Below are positions 1 to 12,899 of a stretch of 64,000 nt of DNA, piece by piece; the stretch's first letter is position 1; each line of letters opens with the position of its first letter. The notes under the pieces are model-generated. The model did not search any database. It was not told where the DNA came from and was given only the letters and a program-made list of their open reading frames with translations. The stretch lies in NCBI GenBank assembly GCA_029961685.1, contig JARWKL010000006.1, positions 18,787,276 through 18,851,275 of the forward strand, given 5' to 3'. The translations under genes were made by a program, and so were the position numbers. The stretch is from Aristolochia californica (taxonomy: Eukaryota > Streptophyta > Magnoliopsida > Piperales > Aristolochiaceae).

Positions 1-546
1 ACTACCCACTTTTTGCCTATTATACAAAAAGCGGACCATACAATCATAGATCATCATAATTTTTTTGATCGAGTAATGATGTGTAACAGCTATAAAATTT
101 CTTAGAAATGAGTTATGGTTAGAGAGTCAACACTCAGTTCAAAATGCCTCGGCCCTGCCTTTTTCGATGATTGAAAAACCTAATATTTAATAAACTAAAA
201 GAGTTTAAAATCCTACAATATCACACATACTTTTTGGAATTATCTCTCTTGGCATTTGTGCATTTCCATTTTGGATGTTCCAATTTTTTCAAATCCAAAC
301 TTGAGTTTTCACTCTCCCATTTTTCTCCTAAACAAAAATATTTGGCAAATAGATCACAACAAAATGAAAATATAGAAGTTTATGTATGCAAAAAATTGAA
401 AACTATAACAAATGTAAGTGAATAAAATTATTTAACGCTCTAAAAATGAACACCAAAGTTATGTTATCCATGTTTGGGAAATTCCACTGGCACAACCCCT
501 AAAAGCTTGGTGGAATTTTATTAGAAAGAGATTTCTAAATGATCCT

Positions 547-586
547 AACATGTTTTAAATGTGGATATGCAGGCCTGAAACATGTT
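547..586. repeat. Conserved 9-bp inverted repeat, short-spacer form
   Basis: AACATGTTT at 547-555 is the exact reverse complement of AAACATGTT at 578-586, with a 22-base spacer. It represents the domain I form of a dyad found at the same place, about 415-460, in most units. It could extrude as a cruciform or form a hairpin in RNA. Function is unknown. Confidence 0.75.
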
Positions 587-816
587 GAAGATGCAAATGA
601 TGATCCGAAAATTTGAGTAGAAAAAATTAAATTCTCAAGTTAATGTGCGGTGGGATATTTACCAGAGCCAAACATCCAACTTTTTGCCTATTTTATAAAA
701 ACTGGACCACAATCCTAGATGAGTACATATTTTGATCGATTAATGATGTGTAACGGGTATAATTTTTTTTAGAAATGACTTATGGTTTGGGAGTCAACAC
801 TCAGTTAAAAATGTCT

Positions 817-836
817 CCCCCCCCCCCCCCCCCCCC
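817..836 (+). repeat. C homopolymer, 20 bases
   Basis: Uninterrupted C run at the standard C-tract position, about 25 bases after the anchor at 793. Confidence 0.9.
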
Positions 837-1727
837 TTTTTCCTATGATTGCAAAACCTAATATATAAAAAAATAAAAGAGAATACAATCCTTAAAAATC
901 ACATATTCTTTTTGTAATTATCTCTCTCAGTATTTGTGCATTTCTACTTTGGAATTTATACTTTGTGTTTTCACTCTCCTTTTTTTCTCGTAAAACAAAA
1001 AGATAAGGCAAATAGATCACAATAAAATGAAAATTTTAGAGTTTATGTATGTAAAAAATTGAAAACTTCAATTAATGTATGTGAAAAAAATTATTTCACG
1101 CACTAATAATGAACACCAAAGTTTTGTTATCCTTGTTTGGGAACTTCCACTAGTACAAGAACCCCTATTAGCTTGGTGGAATTTTATAAGAAAGATTTCT
1201 AATTGATCCAAAATTTTCAAGGTGTAGAAAAAATTAAATTGTCAAGTTAACATGCGGAGGGATATTTTCGAGAGCCAAACAACCCACGTTTAGCCTATTT
1301 TACAAAAATTTGACCATAGAATCGTAGATCATAATAACTTTTTTGATCGAATAAAGATGTGGAACGGCTATAATTTTTTAGAAATGACTTATGGTTTGGG
1401 AGTCAACACTCAGTTAAAAATGCTTCGCCCCCTCCCTCCTTTTCCAATGATTGAAAAAAATTATATAAAAAACTAAAAGAGTTTAAAATCCTTAAAAAAG
1501 ACATATACATTTTGGAATTATCTCTCTCAGCATTTGAGCATTTCCATTTTGGATGTTCAATTTTTTTTCGATTCCAAATTTGAGTTTTCACTCTCCCATT
1601 TTTCTCATAAAACAAAAAGATAAGGAAAATAGATCACAACCAAATGAAAATTTTAGAGTTTATGTATGCAAAAATTTGAAAACTATAATAAATGTTACTG
1701 AAGAAAATTATTTCATGCACTAAAAAT

Positions 1728-1852
1728 GACCAAAATTTTGTCTTCCATGATTGGGAAATTCCACTATAACAAAAAGATTTCTGAACACCAAAGTTTTGTT
1801 ATTCATGTTACCGAAATTCTATTAGTACAACCCCTAAATGCTTGGTGGAATT
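1728..1852 (+). repeat. Internal duplication of about 60 bp within a unit
   Basis: The segment holding CAAAATTTTGTCTTCCATG and GGAAATTCCACTA at about 1730-1792 is followed by a second version, with GAACACCAAAGTTTTGTTAT, at about 1793-1852. The two versions differ at several positions. This lengthens the 1402 unit to 736 bp. Confidence 0.75.
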
Positions 1853-3489
1853 TTATAAGAAAGGGATTTCTAATTGATCCTAACATGTTTTAAATGTGGA
1901 TATGCATGCCTGAAACATCTTGAAGATGCAAATGACCTAGTGATCCAAAAATTTCGAGTAGAAAAAATTAAATTCTCAAGTTAACATGCGGTAGGATACT
2001 TACTTGACAGTAAAAACCCATTTTTTGCCTATTTAACAATAAACGGACCTAATAATCATAGATCATCATAAATATTTTGATCAATTATTGATGTGTTACA
2101 GCTATAATTTTTGTTAGAAATGACTTATGGTTTGGGAGTCAACACTCAGTTAAAAATACCTCCCCTCCCTTTTCGAAAGATTGAAAACATAATATATAAA
2201 AAAAAAGTTTACGATCCTTAAAAATCACAAATACTTTTTGGAATTATGTTCTCTCAGAATTTGGGCATTTCCAATTTGGAAGTTTAATTTTTTTTCAAAT
2301 TCAAACTTGAGTTTTCACTCTACTATTTTTCTCGTAAATAAAAAGATAAGGCAAATAGATCACATAAATATTAAAATTTTAGAGTTTATGTATGCAAAAA
2401 AATTAAAAACTATAATAAATATATGTTAAGAAAATTAATTCACACACTAAAAATGAACACCGAAGTTTGTTATCCATGTTTGGGAAATTCCACTATTACA
2501 ACACCAAAACATGGTGGAATTTTGTAAGAAAGAGATTTCTAATTGATCCTAACATGTTTTAATGTGGATATGCATGCCTAAAACATGTTGAAGATTCAAA
2601 TGACCTGATGATCCGAAAATTTCAAGGAGTAGAAAAAATTAAATTCTCTAGTAAACCTGCAGTGGGATATTTACCACAGCAAAACAACCCACATTTTGCC
2701 CATTTTACAATAAAAGGACCTAATAATCATAGATCATCGTAAATGTTTTGATCGATTAATGTTGTGTAGCGGCTATAATTTTTGTTAGAAATGACTTATA
2801 CTTTGGGAGTCAACACTCAGTTAAAAATGCCTCGCCCCCCCTTTTCCGATGATTGCCAAACCTAATATATAAAAAACTAAATGAGTTTACAATCCTTAAA
2901 AAATCCCAAATACTTTCTGGAAGTATCTCTCTCAGTATTTGTGCAATTCCATTTTGGATATTCAATGTTTTTTCAAATCCAAACTTGAGTTTTCACTCTC
3001 CCATTTTTCTCGTCAACAAAAATATAAGGAAAATAGATCACAAAAAAATGAAAATTTTAGAGTTTATGTACACAATCAATTGAAAACTATAATAAATGTT
3101 AGTGAAGAAATTTATTTCACGCACTAAAAATGAACACCAAAGTTTTGTTATCCATGTTTGGGAAATTTCACTAGTAAAACCCCTAATAACTTGGTGGAAA
3201 TTTATAAGTAAGAGATTTCTAATTGATCCTAACATGTTTTAAATGTGGATATGTATGCCTGAAACAAGTTAATGATGCAAATGACCTAATGATCCAAAAA
3301 TTTCAACGAGTAGAAAAAATTAAATTCTCAAGTTAACGTGCGGTGGGATTTTCACCACAGCCAAACAACCCACTTCTTCCCTATTTTACAAAAAGTGGAC
3401 ATAACAATCTTAGATCATCGTAAATGTTTTGATCAATTAATGATCTGTAATGGCTATAATTTTTGTTAAAAAAGACATATGGTTTGGGA

Positions 3490-3649
3490 GTCAACACTCA
3501 GATAAAAAAGCCTCGCCCCCCATTTTTCGATGATTAATAAACCTAATATATAAAAAACTAAAAGAGTTTATGATCCTTAAAAATCAAATATACCTTTTGC
3601 TTAAATGTAATGGTTATGATTATTTTTAGGAATGACTTAAAGTTTGGAA
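3490..3649 (+). repeat. Severely truncated unit, 160 bp
   Basis: After a normal start and about 110 bases, the unit jumps near 3600 from the ACCTTTTGC region to AAATGTAATGGTTATG, which is just before the next anchor. About 520 bp are missing. It is the shortest spacing between two anchors in the window, apart from the duplicated anchors. Confidence 0.85.
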
Positions 3650-4345
3650 GTTAACACAGTTAAAAATGCCTTGCCCCCCCTTTTCCGATGATTGCAAAAC
3701 CATATATATAAAAAACTAAAAAATTTTACAATCCTTAAAAATCACAGATACTTTTGGAATTATCTCTCTCTAAATTTGAGCATTTCCATTTTGGATGTTC
3801 ATTTTTTTTTCAAATCCAAACTTGAGTTTTCACTCTCCCATTTTTCTCGTCAACAAAAAGATAAGGCAAAAAAATCACAACAAAATGAAAATTTTAGAGT
3901 TTATGTATGTAAAAAAATTCAAAAACTATAATAAATGTAAGTGAAGAATATTATTTCAAGCACTTAAAATGAACACCAAAGTTTTGTTATCCATATTTTG
4001 GAATTCCACTAGTACAACCCCTAATAGCTTGGTGGAATTTTGTAAGAAAGAGATTTCTAAGAGATCCTAACATATTTTAAATGTGGATAGGCAAGTCTGA
4101 AACATGTTGCAGATGTAAATAACCTATTAATCCAAAAATTTCGAGTAGAAAAAATTAAATTCTCAAGTTATTGTGCGGTGGGACCAGAGCCGAACAACCC
4201 ACATTTTGCCTATTTTACAAAAAGTGGTTTTAACAATCATTGATCATTGAAAATATTTTGAACGGTTAATGATGTGTAACGGCTACAATTTTTGTTCAAA
4301 CTGACTTATGGTTTGTGAGTCAACACTCAGTTCAAAATGCCTACA

Positions 4346-4367
4346 CCCCCCCCCCCCCCCCCCCCCC
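4346..4367 (+). repeat. C homopolymer, 22 bases
   Basis: Uninterrupted C run after CAAAATGCCTACA in the 4319 unit. The next unit also has an expanded tract. Confidence 0.9.
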
Positions 4368-5006
4368 TTTCCAATGATTGCAAAACAAAATATATCAAAA
4401 GCTAAAAGAGTTTACAGTCCATAAAAATCACATATACTTTTTGGAATTATCACTCTCTACATTTGTGCATTTCCAATTTGGATGTTCAATTCATTTTCAA
4501 ATCAAAACTTGAGTTTTCACTCTCCCATTTTTCGCTAAACAAAAAGATAATGCAGATAGATCACAACAAAATAAAAACTATAATATATGCTACTGAAGAA
4601 AATTATTTCACGCACTAAAAATGAACACCAAAGTTTTGTTATCCATGTTTGGGAAATTCCACTAGTACAACCCCTAATAGCTTGGTGGAATTTTATAAGA
4701 AAGAGATTTCTATTTGATCCTAAGATGTTTTAAATGTGGGTATGAATGCCTGAAACATTATGAAGATGCAAATGACCAAATGATGTGAAAATTTCAATGA
4801 ATAGAAAAAAATTAAATTTTCAAGTTAACGAGCAGTGGGATATTATTTACTAGAGCCAAATAACCCACTTTTTGCATATTTTAAAAAAAGCGGGCCTAAC
4901 AATCTTAGATCATCGTAAATATTTTGATCAATTAATGATGTGTAATGGCTATGATTTTTTTTAGAAATGACTTATGGTCTGGAAGTTACACAGTTAAAAA
5001 CGCCTT

Positions 5007-5025
5007 CCCCCCCCCCCCCCCCCCC
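5007..5025 (+). repeat. C homopolymer, 19 bases
   Basis: Uninterrupted C run after AAACGCCTT in the GGAAGTTACACAG-type unit at 4985. Confidence 0.9.
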
Positions 5026-8000
5026 TTTTCCTGTGATTGCAAAACCTAATTAAAAAAACTAAAAATGTTTACAATCCTTAAAAATCACAGATACTTTTTG
5101 GAATTATCTTCTCTCATCATTTGTGCATTTCCATTTAGGATGTTCAATTTTTTTTCATATCCAAACTTTTGTTTTCACTCTCCTATTTTTCTTGTAAACA
5201 AAAAGATCTCAACAAAATGAAAATTTTAGAGTTTATGTATGCAAAAAATCAAAAAATATAATAAATGAAAGTGAAGAAAATTATTTCACGCACTAAAAAT
5301 GAACACCAAAGTTTTGTTATCCATGTTTGGGAAATTCCACTAGTACAACCCCTAATTGCTTGGTGGAATTTTATAAGAAAGAGATTTCTAATTGATACTA
5401 ACATGTTTTAAATGTCGATATCCATGCCTGAAACGAGTTGAAGATGCAAATGAAGTAATGATCGAAAAAATTCAAGGAGTAGAAAAAATTAAATTCTCAA
5501 GTTAACGTGCGGTGGGATATTTTCCATAGCCAAACAACCCGCTTTTTGCCTAGTTTAAAAAAAGATGACCTAACAATCATAGATCAAGGAAAATGTTTTA
5601 ATCGATTAATGTTGTGAAACGGCTATAATTTTTTTTATAAATGACTTATGGTTTGGGAGTCAAAACTTAGTTAAAAAGGCCTCGTCTCCCCTTTTCTGAT
5701 GATTGCAAAATCAAATATATAAAAAACTAAAAGAGTTTATAGTCCTTCAAAATCACAGGTACTTTTTGGAATTATCTCTCTCAGAATTTGTGCATTTCCA
5801 TTTTGGATGTTCAATTTTTTTTCATATCCAAACTTTAGTTTTCAGTCTCCCATTTTTCTCATAAACAAAAAGATAAGGCGAATAGATCAACACAAAATGA
5901 AAATTTTAGAGTTTATGTATGCAAAAATCTGAAAACTATAATAAAGGTAAGTGAAGAAAATTATTTCACGAACTAAAAATGAACACCAAAGTTTTGTTAT
6001 CCATGTTTGGGAAATTCCACTAGTTCTACCCCTAATAGCTTGGTGGAATTTTATAAGTAAGTGATTTCTATTTGATCCTAACATATTTTAAATGTGGATA
6101 AGAATGCATGAAACATGTTGAAGATGCAAAGGACCTAATGATCTGAAAATTGCAAGGAGTAGAAAAAAATTAAATTTTTGAGTTAGCGTGGGGTGAGATA
6201 TTTACCAGAGCCAAAAAACCAACCTTTTGCCTATTTTAAAAAAAAGGACCTAACAATCTTAGATGATCGTAAATGTTTTGATTGATTAATGATGTGTAAC
6301 GGTTACGATTATTTTTAGAAATGAATTATGGTTTGGAAGTTAACACAGTTAAAAATGTCTCGCCCCCCTTTTTCGATGATTGCAAAACCTCATATATAAA
6401 AAACTAAAAAAGTTTACAATCCTTCAAAATCACAGATACTCTTTGGAATTTTTTCCCTCTGCATTTGTGAATTTCCATTTTGGATGTTCAATTTTTTTTC
6501 AAATCCATACTTGAGTTTTCATTCTCCCATTTTTCTCCTAAACAAAAACATGAAGGCAAAAATATCACAAAAAAAATGAAAATTTTAGAGTTTATGTATG
6601 TAAAAAATTGAAAACTATAATAAATGTAAGTGAAGAAAATCATTTCACGCACTAAAAATGAACATCAAAGTTTTGTTATCCATATTTGGGAAATTCCATT
6701 AGTACAACCCTTCATAACTTGGTGAAATTTTATAAGAAAGAGATTTCTAATTGATCCTATCATATTTTAAATGAGGATAAGCAAGTCTGAAACATGTTGA
6801 AGATGCAAATGACCTAATAATCCAAAAATTTCAAGGAGTAGAAAAAATTAAATTCACAAGTTAACGTGCGGTGGGATATTTACCTTAGCCAAACAACCCA
6901 CTTTTTGCATATTTTACAAAAAATGGTCCTAACAATCATTGATCATTAAAAATGTTTTGAACAATTAATGATGTGTAACAGCTACAATTTTTGTTAGAAA
7001 TGACTTATGGTTAGGAAGTTACCACAGTTAAAAATGCCTTGCTCCCCCTTTTCCGAAGATTGCAAAACCTAATATTTCAAAAAACTAAAAATGTTTACAA
7101 TCCGTAAAAATCACAAATACTTTTTGGAATTTTTTTCTCTGCATTTGTGAATCTCCATTTTTTATGTTCAATTATTTTTAAAATCCATACTTGAGTTTTG
7201 ACTCTCCCATTTTTCTCGTAAACAAAAAGATAACGCAAAAATATCACAACAAAATGAAAATTTTAGAGTTTATGTATGCAAAAAATTGAAAACTATAATA
7301 AATGTAAGTGAAGAAAATTATTTCACGCACTAAAAATGAACACCAAAGTTTTGTTATCCATATTTGGGAAATTCCACTAGTACAACTCCTAATAGCTTGG
7401 TGGAATTTTATAAGAAAGAGATTTCTAATTGATTCTAACATATTTTAAATGAGGATATGCAAGTCTGAAACCTGTTGAAGATCCAAATGACCTAATAATC
7501 AAAAAAATTCAAGGAGTAGAAAAAATTAAATTCTCAAGTTAACGTGCGGTGGGATATTTGCAAGAGCCAAACAACCCACTTTTTGCATATTTTACAAAAA
7601 ATGGTCCTAACATCGTTGATCATTGAAAATGTTTTGAACGATTAATGATGTGAAATAGCTATAATTTTTGTTAGAAATGACTTATGGTTTGGAAGTTATC
7701 ACACAGTTAAAAAGTGCCTTGCCCCCCTTTTCTGATGATTGCTAAACCTAATATATAAAACAGTAAAAGAGTTTAGAATCCTTAAAAATCATAGATACTT
7801 TTTGGAATTATCTCTCTCAGCATTTTTGCATTTCCATTTTTTATGTTCAATTTTTTTTTTCAAATCCAAACTTGAGTTTTCTATCTCCCATTTTTCTCGT
7901 AAACAAAAAGTTAAGGCTAATAGATCACAACAAAATGAAAATAATTTTATACTTTAGGTTTGCAAAAAATTGAAAACTATAATAATTGTAAGTGAAGAAA

Positions 8001-8408
8001 ATTATTTCACGCACTAAAAATAGACACCAAAGTTTTGTTATCCATGTTTGGGAAATTCCACTAGTACAATCCCTAATAGATTGGTGGAATTTTATAAGAA
8101 AGAGATTTCTAATTGATCCTAACATGTTTTAAATGTTGATATGCAAGTCTGAAACATGTTGAAGATGGAAATGACCTAATGATCCTAAAATTTCAAGGAG
8201 AAGAAAAAGTTAAATTCTCAAATTAACGTGCGGTTGGATATTTACCAGAGCCAAACAACCTGCTTTTTGTCTATATTACAAAAAGCGGACCAAACAATCA
8301 TAGATCATCGAAAAGTTTTTGATCGATTAATGATGTGTAACAGCTACAATTTTTGTTAGAAATGACTTATGGTTTGGGAGTCAACACTTAGGTAAAAATG
8401 CCCAGCCA

Positions 8409-8427
8409 CCCCCCCCCCCCCCCCCCC
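8409..8427 (+). repeat. C homopolymer, 19 bases
   Basis: C run after CCCAGCCA in the 8380 unit. The same unit carries the 16-bp duplication at 8445-8476. Confidence 0.9.
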
Positions 8428-8444
8428 TTTTCTGATGATTGCAA

Positions 8445-8476
8445 AACCTAATATATTAAAAACCTAATATATTAAA
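8445..8476 (+). repeat. 16-bp tandem duplication with local loss
   Basis: AACCTAATATATTAAA occurs at 8445-8460 and again at 8461-8476. The following TTTACAATCC segment seen in other units is absent, so duplication and deletion sit together. Confidence 0.85.
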
Positions 8477-9744
8477 AAACAAAGATTCTTTTTGGAATTA
8501 TCTCTCTCTGCAATTGTGAATTTCTATTTTGGATGTTCAATTTTTTTTCAAATCCAGACTTGAGTATTCACTCTCCCATTTTTCTCGTAAACAAAAAGAT
8601 AAGGCAAATAGATCACAAAAAAATTAAAATTTTAGAGATTATGTATGCAAAAAATTGAAAACTACAATAAATGTAAGTGAAGAAAATTAGTTCACGCACT
8701 AAAAATGAACACCAAAGTTTTGTTATCCATATTTGGGAAATTCCATTAGTACAACCCCTAATAACTTGGTGGAGTTTTATAAGAAAGAGATTTCTAATTG
8801 ATCCCAAAATATTTTAAATGAGGATATGCAAGTTTGAAACATGTTGAAGATGCAAATGACCTAATAATCCAAAAATTTCAAGCAGTAGAAACAATTAAAT
8901 TCTCAAGTTAGCATGTGGTGGGATATTTACCAGAGCCAAACAACCCACTTTTTTGTCTATTTTACAAAAAACAGTCCTAACAATCATTGATCATCGAATA
9001 TGTTTTGATGGATTAATGATGTGTAACGGATACAAATTTTGTTAGAAATGACTTATGGTTTGTGAGTCAACACCCAATTCAAAATGCTCCCCCCCCCTTC
9101 TTCCAAAGATTGCAAAAAAATATATATCAAAAACTAAAAAAGTTTACAATCCATAAAAATCACATATACTTTTTGGAATTATCTCTCTCAGCATTTGTGC
9201 ATTTCCATTTCCTATCATCAATTTTTTTTCTAATAAAAACTTGAGTTTTAACTCTCCCATTTTTCTCGTAAACAAAAAGATTAGGCAAATAGATCACAAC
9301 AAAATAAAATTTTTAGAGTTTATGTATGCAAAAAATTGAAAACTATAATAAATGAATGTGAAGAAAATTATTTCACGCACTAAAAATGAACAACAAAGTT
9401 TTGTTATCCATGTTTGGGAAATTCCACTAGTACAACCCCTAATAGATTGTTGGAATTTTATAAGAAAGAGATTTCTATTTGATCCTAACATGTTTAAATG
9501 TCGATATGAATGCCTGAAACATGTTGAAGATGAAAATGACCTAATGATCCAAAAATTTCAAAGAGTAGAAAAAATTAAATTCTAAAATTAACATGCAGTG
9601 GCATATTTATCAGAGCCAAACAACCCACTTTTTTCCTATTTCACAAAAATCGGACCTAACATTCTTAGATCATCGTAAATGTTTTGATCGATTAATGATA
9701 TGTAACGGCTATGATTTTTTTTAGAAATGACTTATGGTTTGGAA

Positions 9745-10919
9745 GTTAACACAGTTAAAAAGGCCTCGCCCCCCCTTTTCCAATGGTTGCAAAACCTAAT
9801 ATATAAAAAATATAAACAATTTACAATCCTTAAAAATCACAGATACTTTTTGGAATTATCTTCTCTTAGCATTTGTGCATTTCTATTTTGGATGTTTAAT
9901 TTTTTTTCAACTCCAAACTTGAGTTTTCACTCACCCATTTTTCTCATAAATAAAAAGATAAGGCAAATAGATCACAACAAAATTAAAATTTTAGAGTTTA
10001 TGTTTGCAAAAGATCGAAAACTATAATAAATGTAAGTGAAGAAAATTATTTCATGCGCTAAATATGAACACCAAAGTTTTGTTATCCATGTTTGGGAAAT
10101 TCCACATGTACTACCCCTAATTGCTAGGTGGATATGCATGCCTGAAACATGTAGAAGATGCAAATCACCTAATGATCCAAAAATTTCAAGGAGTAGAAAA
10201 AATTAAATTCTCAAGTTAACGTGTGGTGGGATATTTACCTAAGCCAAACAACCCTCTTTTTGCGTATTTTATGAAAAGTGAACCTAAAAATCATTGAACA
10301 TCGTAAATGTTTTGATCGATTAATGATCCAAAAATTTCAAGGTGTAAAAAAAATTAAATTCTCAAGTAAACGTGCGGTGGGATATTTACTAGAGCAAAAC
10401 AACCCACTTTTTGCCTGTTTTACAATAAACGGACCTAACAATCTTAGATCATCATAGGTAAATAGATCACTAAAAAATGAAAATTTTAGACTTTATGTTC
10501 ACAGAAAATTGAAAAATAAAATAAATGGAATTGAAGAAAATTATTTCATGCACTAAAAATGAACACCAAAGTTTTGTTATCCATGTTAGGGAAATTCCAG
10601 TAGTACAACCCCTAATTGCTTGATGGAATTTTATTAGAAAGAGATTTCTATTTGATCCTAACATATTTTAATGTGGATATATGCATGCCTGAAACATGTT
10701 GAAGATGCAAACGACCTAATGATCCAAAAATTTCAAGGAGAAGAAAAAATTAAATACTTAAGTTAACGTGCGGTGGGATATTTACCAAAGCCAAACAACC
10801 CACTTTTTACCTATTTTAGAAAAAGCGAACCTAACAATTGTAGATCATCATAAATGTTGTGATCGATTATTGATGTGTAAAAGCTATAATTTTTGTTAGA
10901 AATGACTTATGGTTTGGGA
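9745..10919 (+). repeat. Compound rearranged unit, 1175 bp, one anchor
   Basis: Two illegitimate joins lie between normal anchors at 9745 and 10920. At about 10321-10327 the sequence passes from GATCGATTAATGAT (late in a unit) back to TAATGATCCAAAAATTTC (about 150 bp earlier in a unit), sharing TAATGAT at the join. At about 10455 it passes from TTAGATCATCATA to GGTAAATAGATCAC, skipping the anchor and the first third of a unit. Confidence 0.8.
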
Positions 10920-11600
10920 GTCAACACTCAGTTAAAAATACCTTGTCCCCTCTTTTTCGAAGATTGCAAAACCTAATATATAGAAAATAAAAGAGTTTAA
11001 AATCCTTAAAAATCACAGATACATTTTTGTATTATCTTCTCTTAGCATTTGTGCATTTCCATTTTGAATGTTCATTTTTTTTCAAATCCAAACTTAAGTT
11101 TTCACTCTCCCATTTTTCTCGTAAATAAAGAGATAAGGCAAATAAATCACAACAAAATTAAAATTTTAGAGTTAATGTATGCAAAAAAATATAAAACTAT
11201 GATAAATTTAAGTTAAGAAAATTATTTCAGACACTAAAAATGAACGACAAAGTTTTTTGTTGTCCATGTTTGGGAAATTCCACTATTACAACCCCTAAAT
11301 CCTGGTGAGCTTTTATAAGAAAGACATTTCTAATTGATCCTAACATGTTTTAAATGTGGATATGCTTGCCTGAAACATGTTGAAGAAGCAAACGACCGAA
11401 TTATCCAAAAATTTCTAGGAGTAGAAAAACAAAAATTCTCAAGTTAAAGTGCGGTGGGATAATTACCAGAGCCAAACAACCCAGCTTTTGGGTATCTTAC
11501 AAAAAGTGGACCTAACAATCCTAGATCATCGTAAATTTTTTGATCGATTAATGATGTGTAATGACTACATTTTTTGTTAGAAATGACTTACGGTTTGAAA

Positions 11601-12160
11601 GTCAACACTCAGTAAAAAATGCCACACCTTTTTGATGATTGCAAAACCTAATATATAAAAAACTAATAGAGTTTACAATCCTTAAAAATCACAGATAATT
11701 TTTGGAATTATCTCTCTCAACATTTGTGCATTTCCATTTTGGATGTTCAATTTTTTGTCAAATCCAAACTTGACTTTTCACTCTCCCAATTTTCACGGTA
11801 ACAAAAAAATACGACAAATAGATCACAAAAAAATGAAATTTTAGAGTTTAAGTAGGTGAAAAATTGAAAACTATAATAAATCTAAGTGAATAAAATTATT
11901 TCACGCACTAAAAATGACCACTAAAGTTTTGTTATCCATGTTTGGGAAATTCCACAAGTACAACCCATAGCTTGGTGAAATTTTATAAGAAAGAGATTTC
12001 TGATTGATCCTAACATGTTTTAAATGTAGAGCCAAACAACCCACTTTTTGCCTATTTTACAAGAACCTGACCTAACAATCATAGATCAGTGTATATGTTT
12101 TGGTCAATTAATGTTGTCTAAGGGCTATAATTTTTGTTAGAAGTGACTTATGGTTTGGGA
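11601..12160 (+). repeat. Unit with about 120-bp deletion
   Basis: Near 12027-12031 the sequence passes from TTTTAAATGT straight to AGAGCCAAACAACCC. The second arm of the inverted repeat and the GTTAACGTGCGGTGGG segment are lost, shortening the unit to 560 bp. Confidence 0.85.
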
Positions 12161-12186
12161 GTCAACACTCAATTAAAAAAGGCACC

Positions 12187-12187
<1 letters not shown>

Positions 12188-12217
<30 letters not shown>
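12188..12217 (+). repeat. C homopolymer, 30 bases
   Basis: Longest C run in domain I, followed by GGTTTTCCGATG. The two Gs directly after the run are unusual among the units. Confidence 0.9.
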
Positions 12218-12220
<3 letters not shown>

Positions 12221-12888
12221 TTTCCGATGATTGTAAAACCAAATATATAAAAAACTAAAAGAGTTTACAGTCCTTAAAATCCCAGATACTTTTTGGAATT
12301 ATCTCTCTTAGCTTTTGTGCAATTCAATATTGGATGTTCAATTTATTTTTCAAATCCAAACTTGAGTTTTCACTCTCCCATTTTTCACGTCAACAAAAAG
12401 ATAAGCAAAAATAGATCAAAACAAATTGAAAATTTTAGAGTTTATGTACACAAAAAATTGAAAACTATTATAAATGTTAGTGGAGAAAATAATTTCACGC
12501 ACTAAAAATGAACACTAAAGTTTTGTTATCCATGTTTGGGAAATTTCACTAGTAAAACTCCTCATAACTTGGTGGAAATTTATAAGAGAGATTTTTAATT
12601 GACCCTAACATGTTTTAAATGTGGATATGCATGTCAGAAACATGTTAAAGATGCAAATGACCTAATGATCCAAACATTTCGAGAAGAAAAAATTAAATTC
12701 TCAAGTTAATGTGCGGTGGGATATTCACCACAGCGAAACAACCCACTTCTTGCCTATTTTACAAAAAGGGGACCTAACAATCTTAGATCATCGTAAATGT
12801 TTTGATCGATTAAAGATGTGTAACAACTATGATTTTTTTTTTTCAAATGACTTATGGTTTGGAAGTTAACACACACTTAAAAATGCCT

Positions 12889-12899
12889 CCCCCCCCCCC
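12889..12899 (+). repeat. C homopolymer, 11 bases
   Basis: C run interrupted by ACCTC before TTTTCC, in the unit after the 30-base tract. Confidence 0.88.

Larger units (their letters stand above)
3650..7694 (+). repeat. Four-unit higher-order repeat, period about 2.7 kb
   Basis: Units 3650 and 4319 resemble units 6339 and 7018 more than their neighbours do. Starts are offset by 2689 and 2699 bp, which is four units. Shared rare states include GATTATTTTTAG before the 3650 and 6339 anchors, GCAAGTCTGAAAC with an AATCC word near 4090 and 6785, and ATTGATCATT followed by TTTTGAAC and CTACAATTTTT before 4319 and 7018. The first copy contains the end of a truncated unit. The pattern is blurred by divergence, so the extent is approximate. 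Confidence 0.5.
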
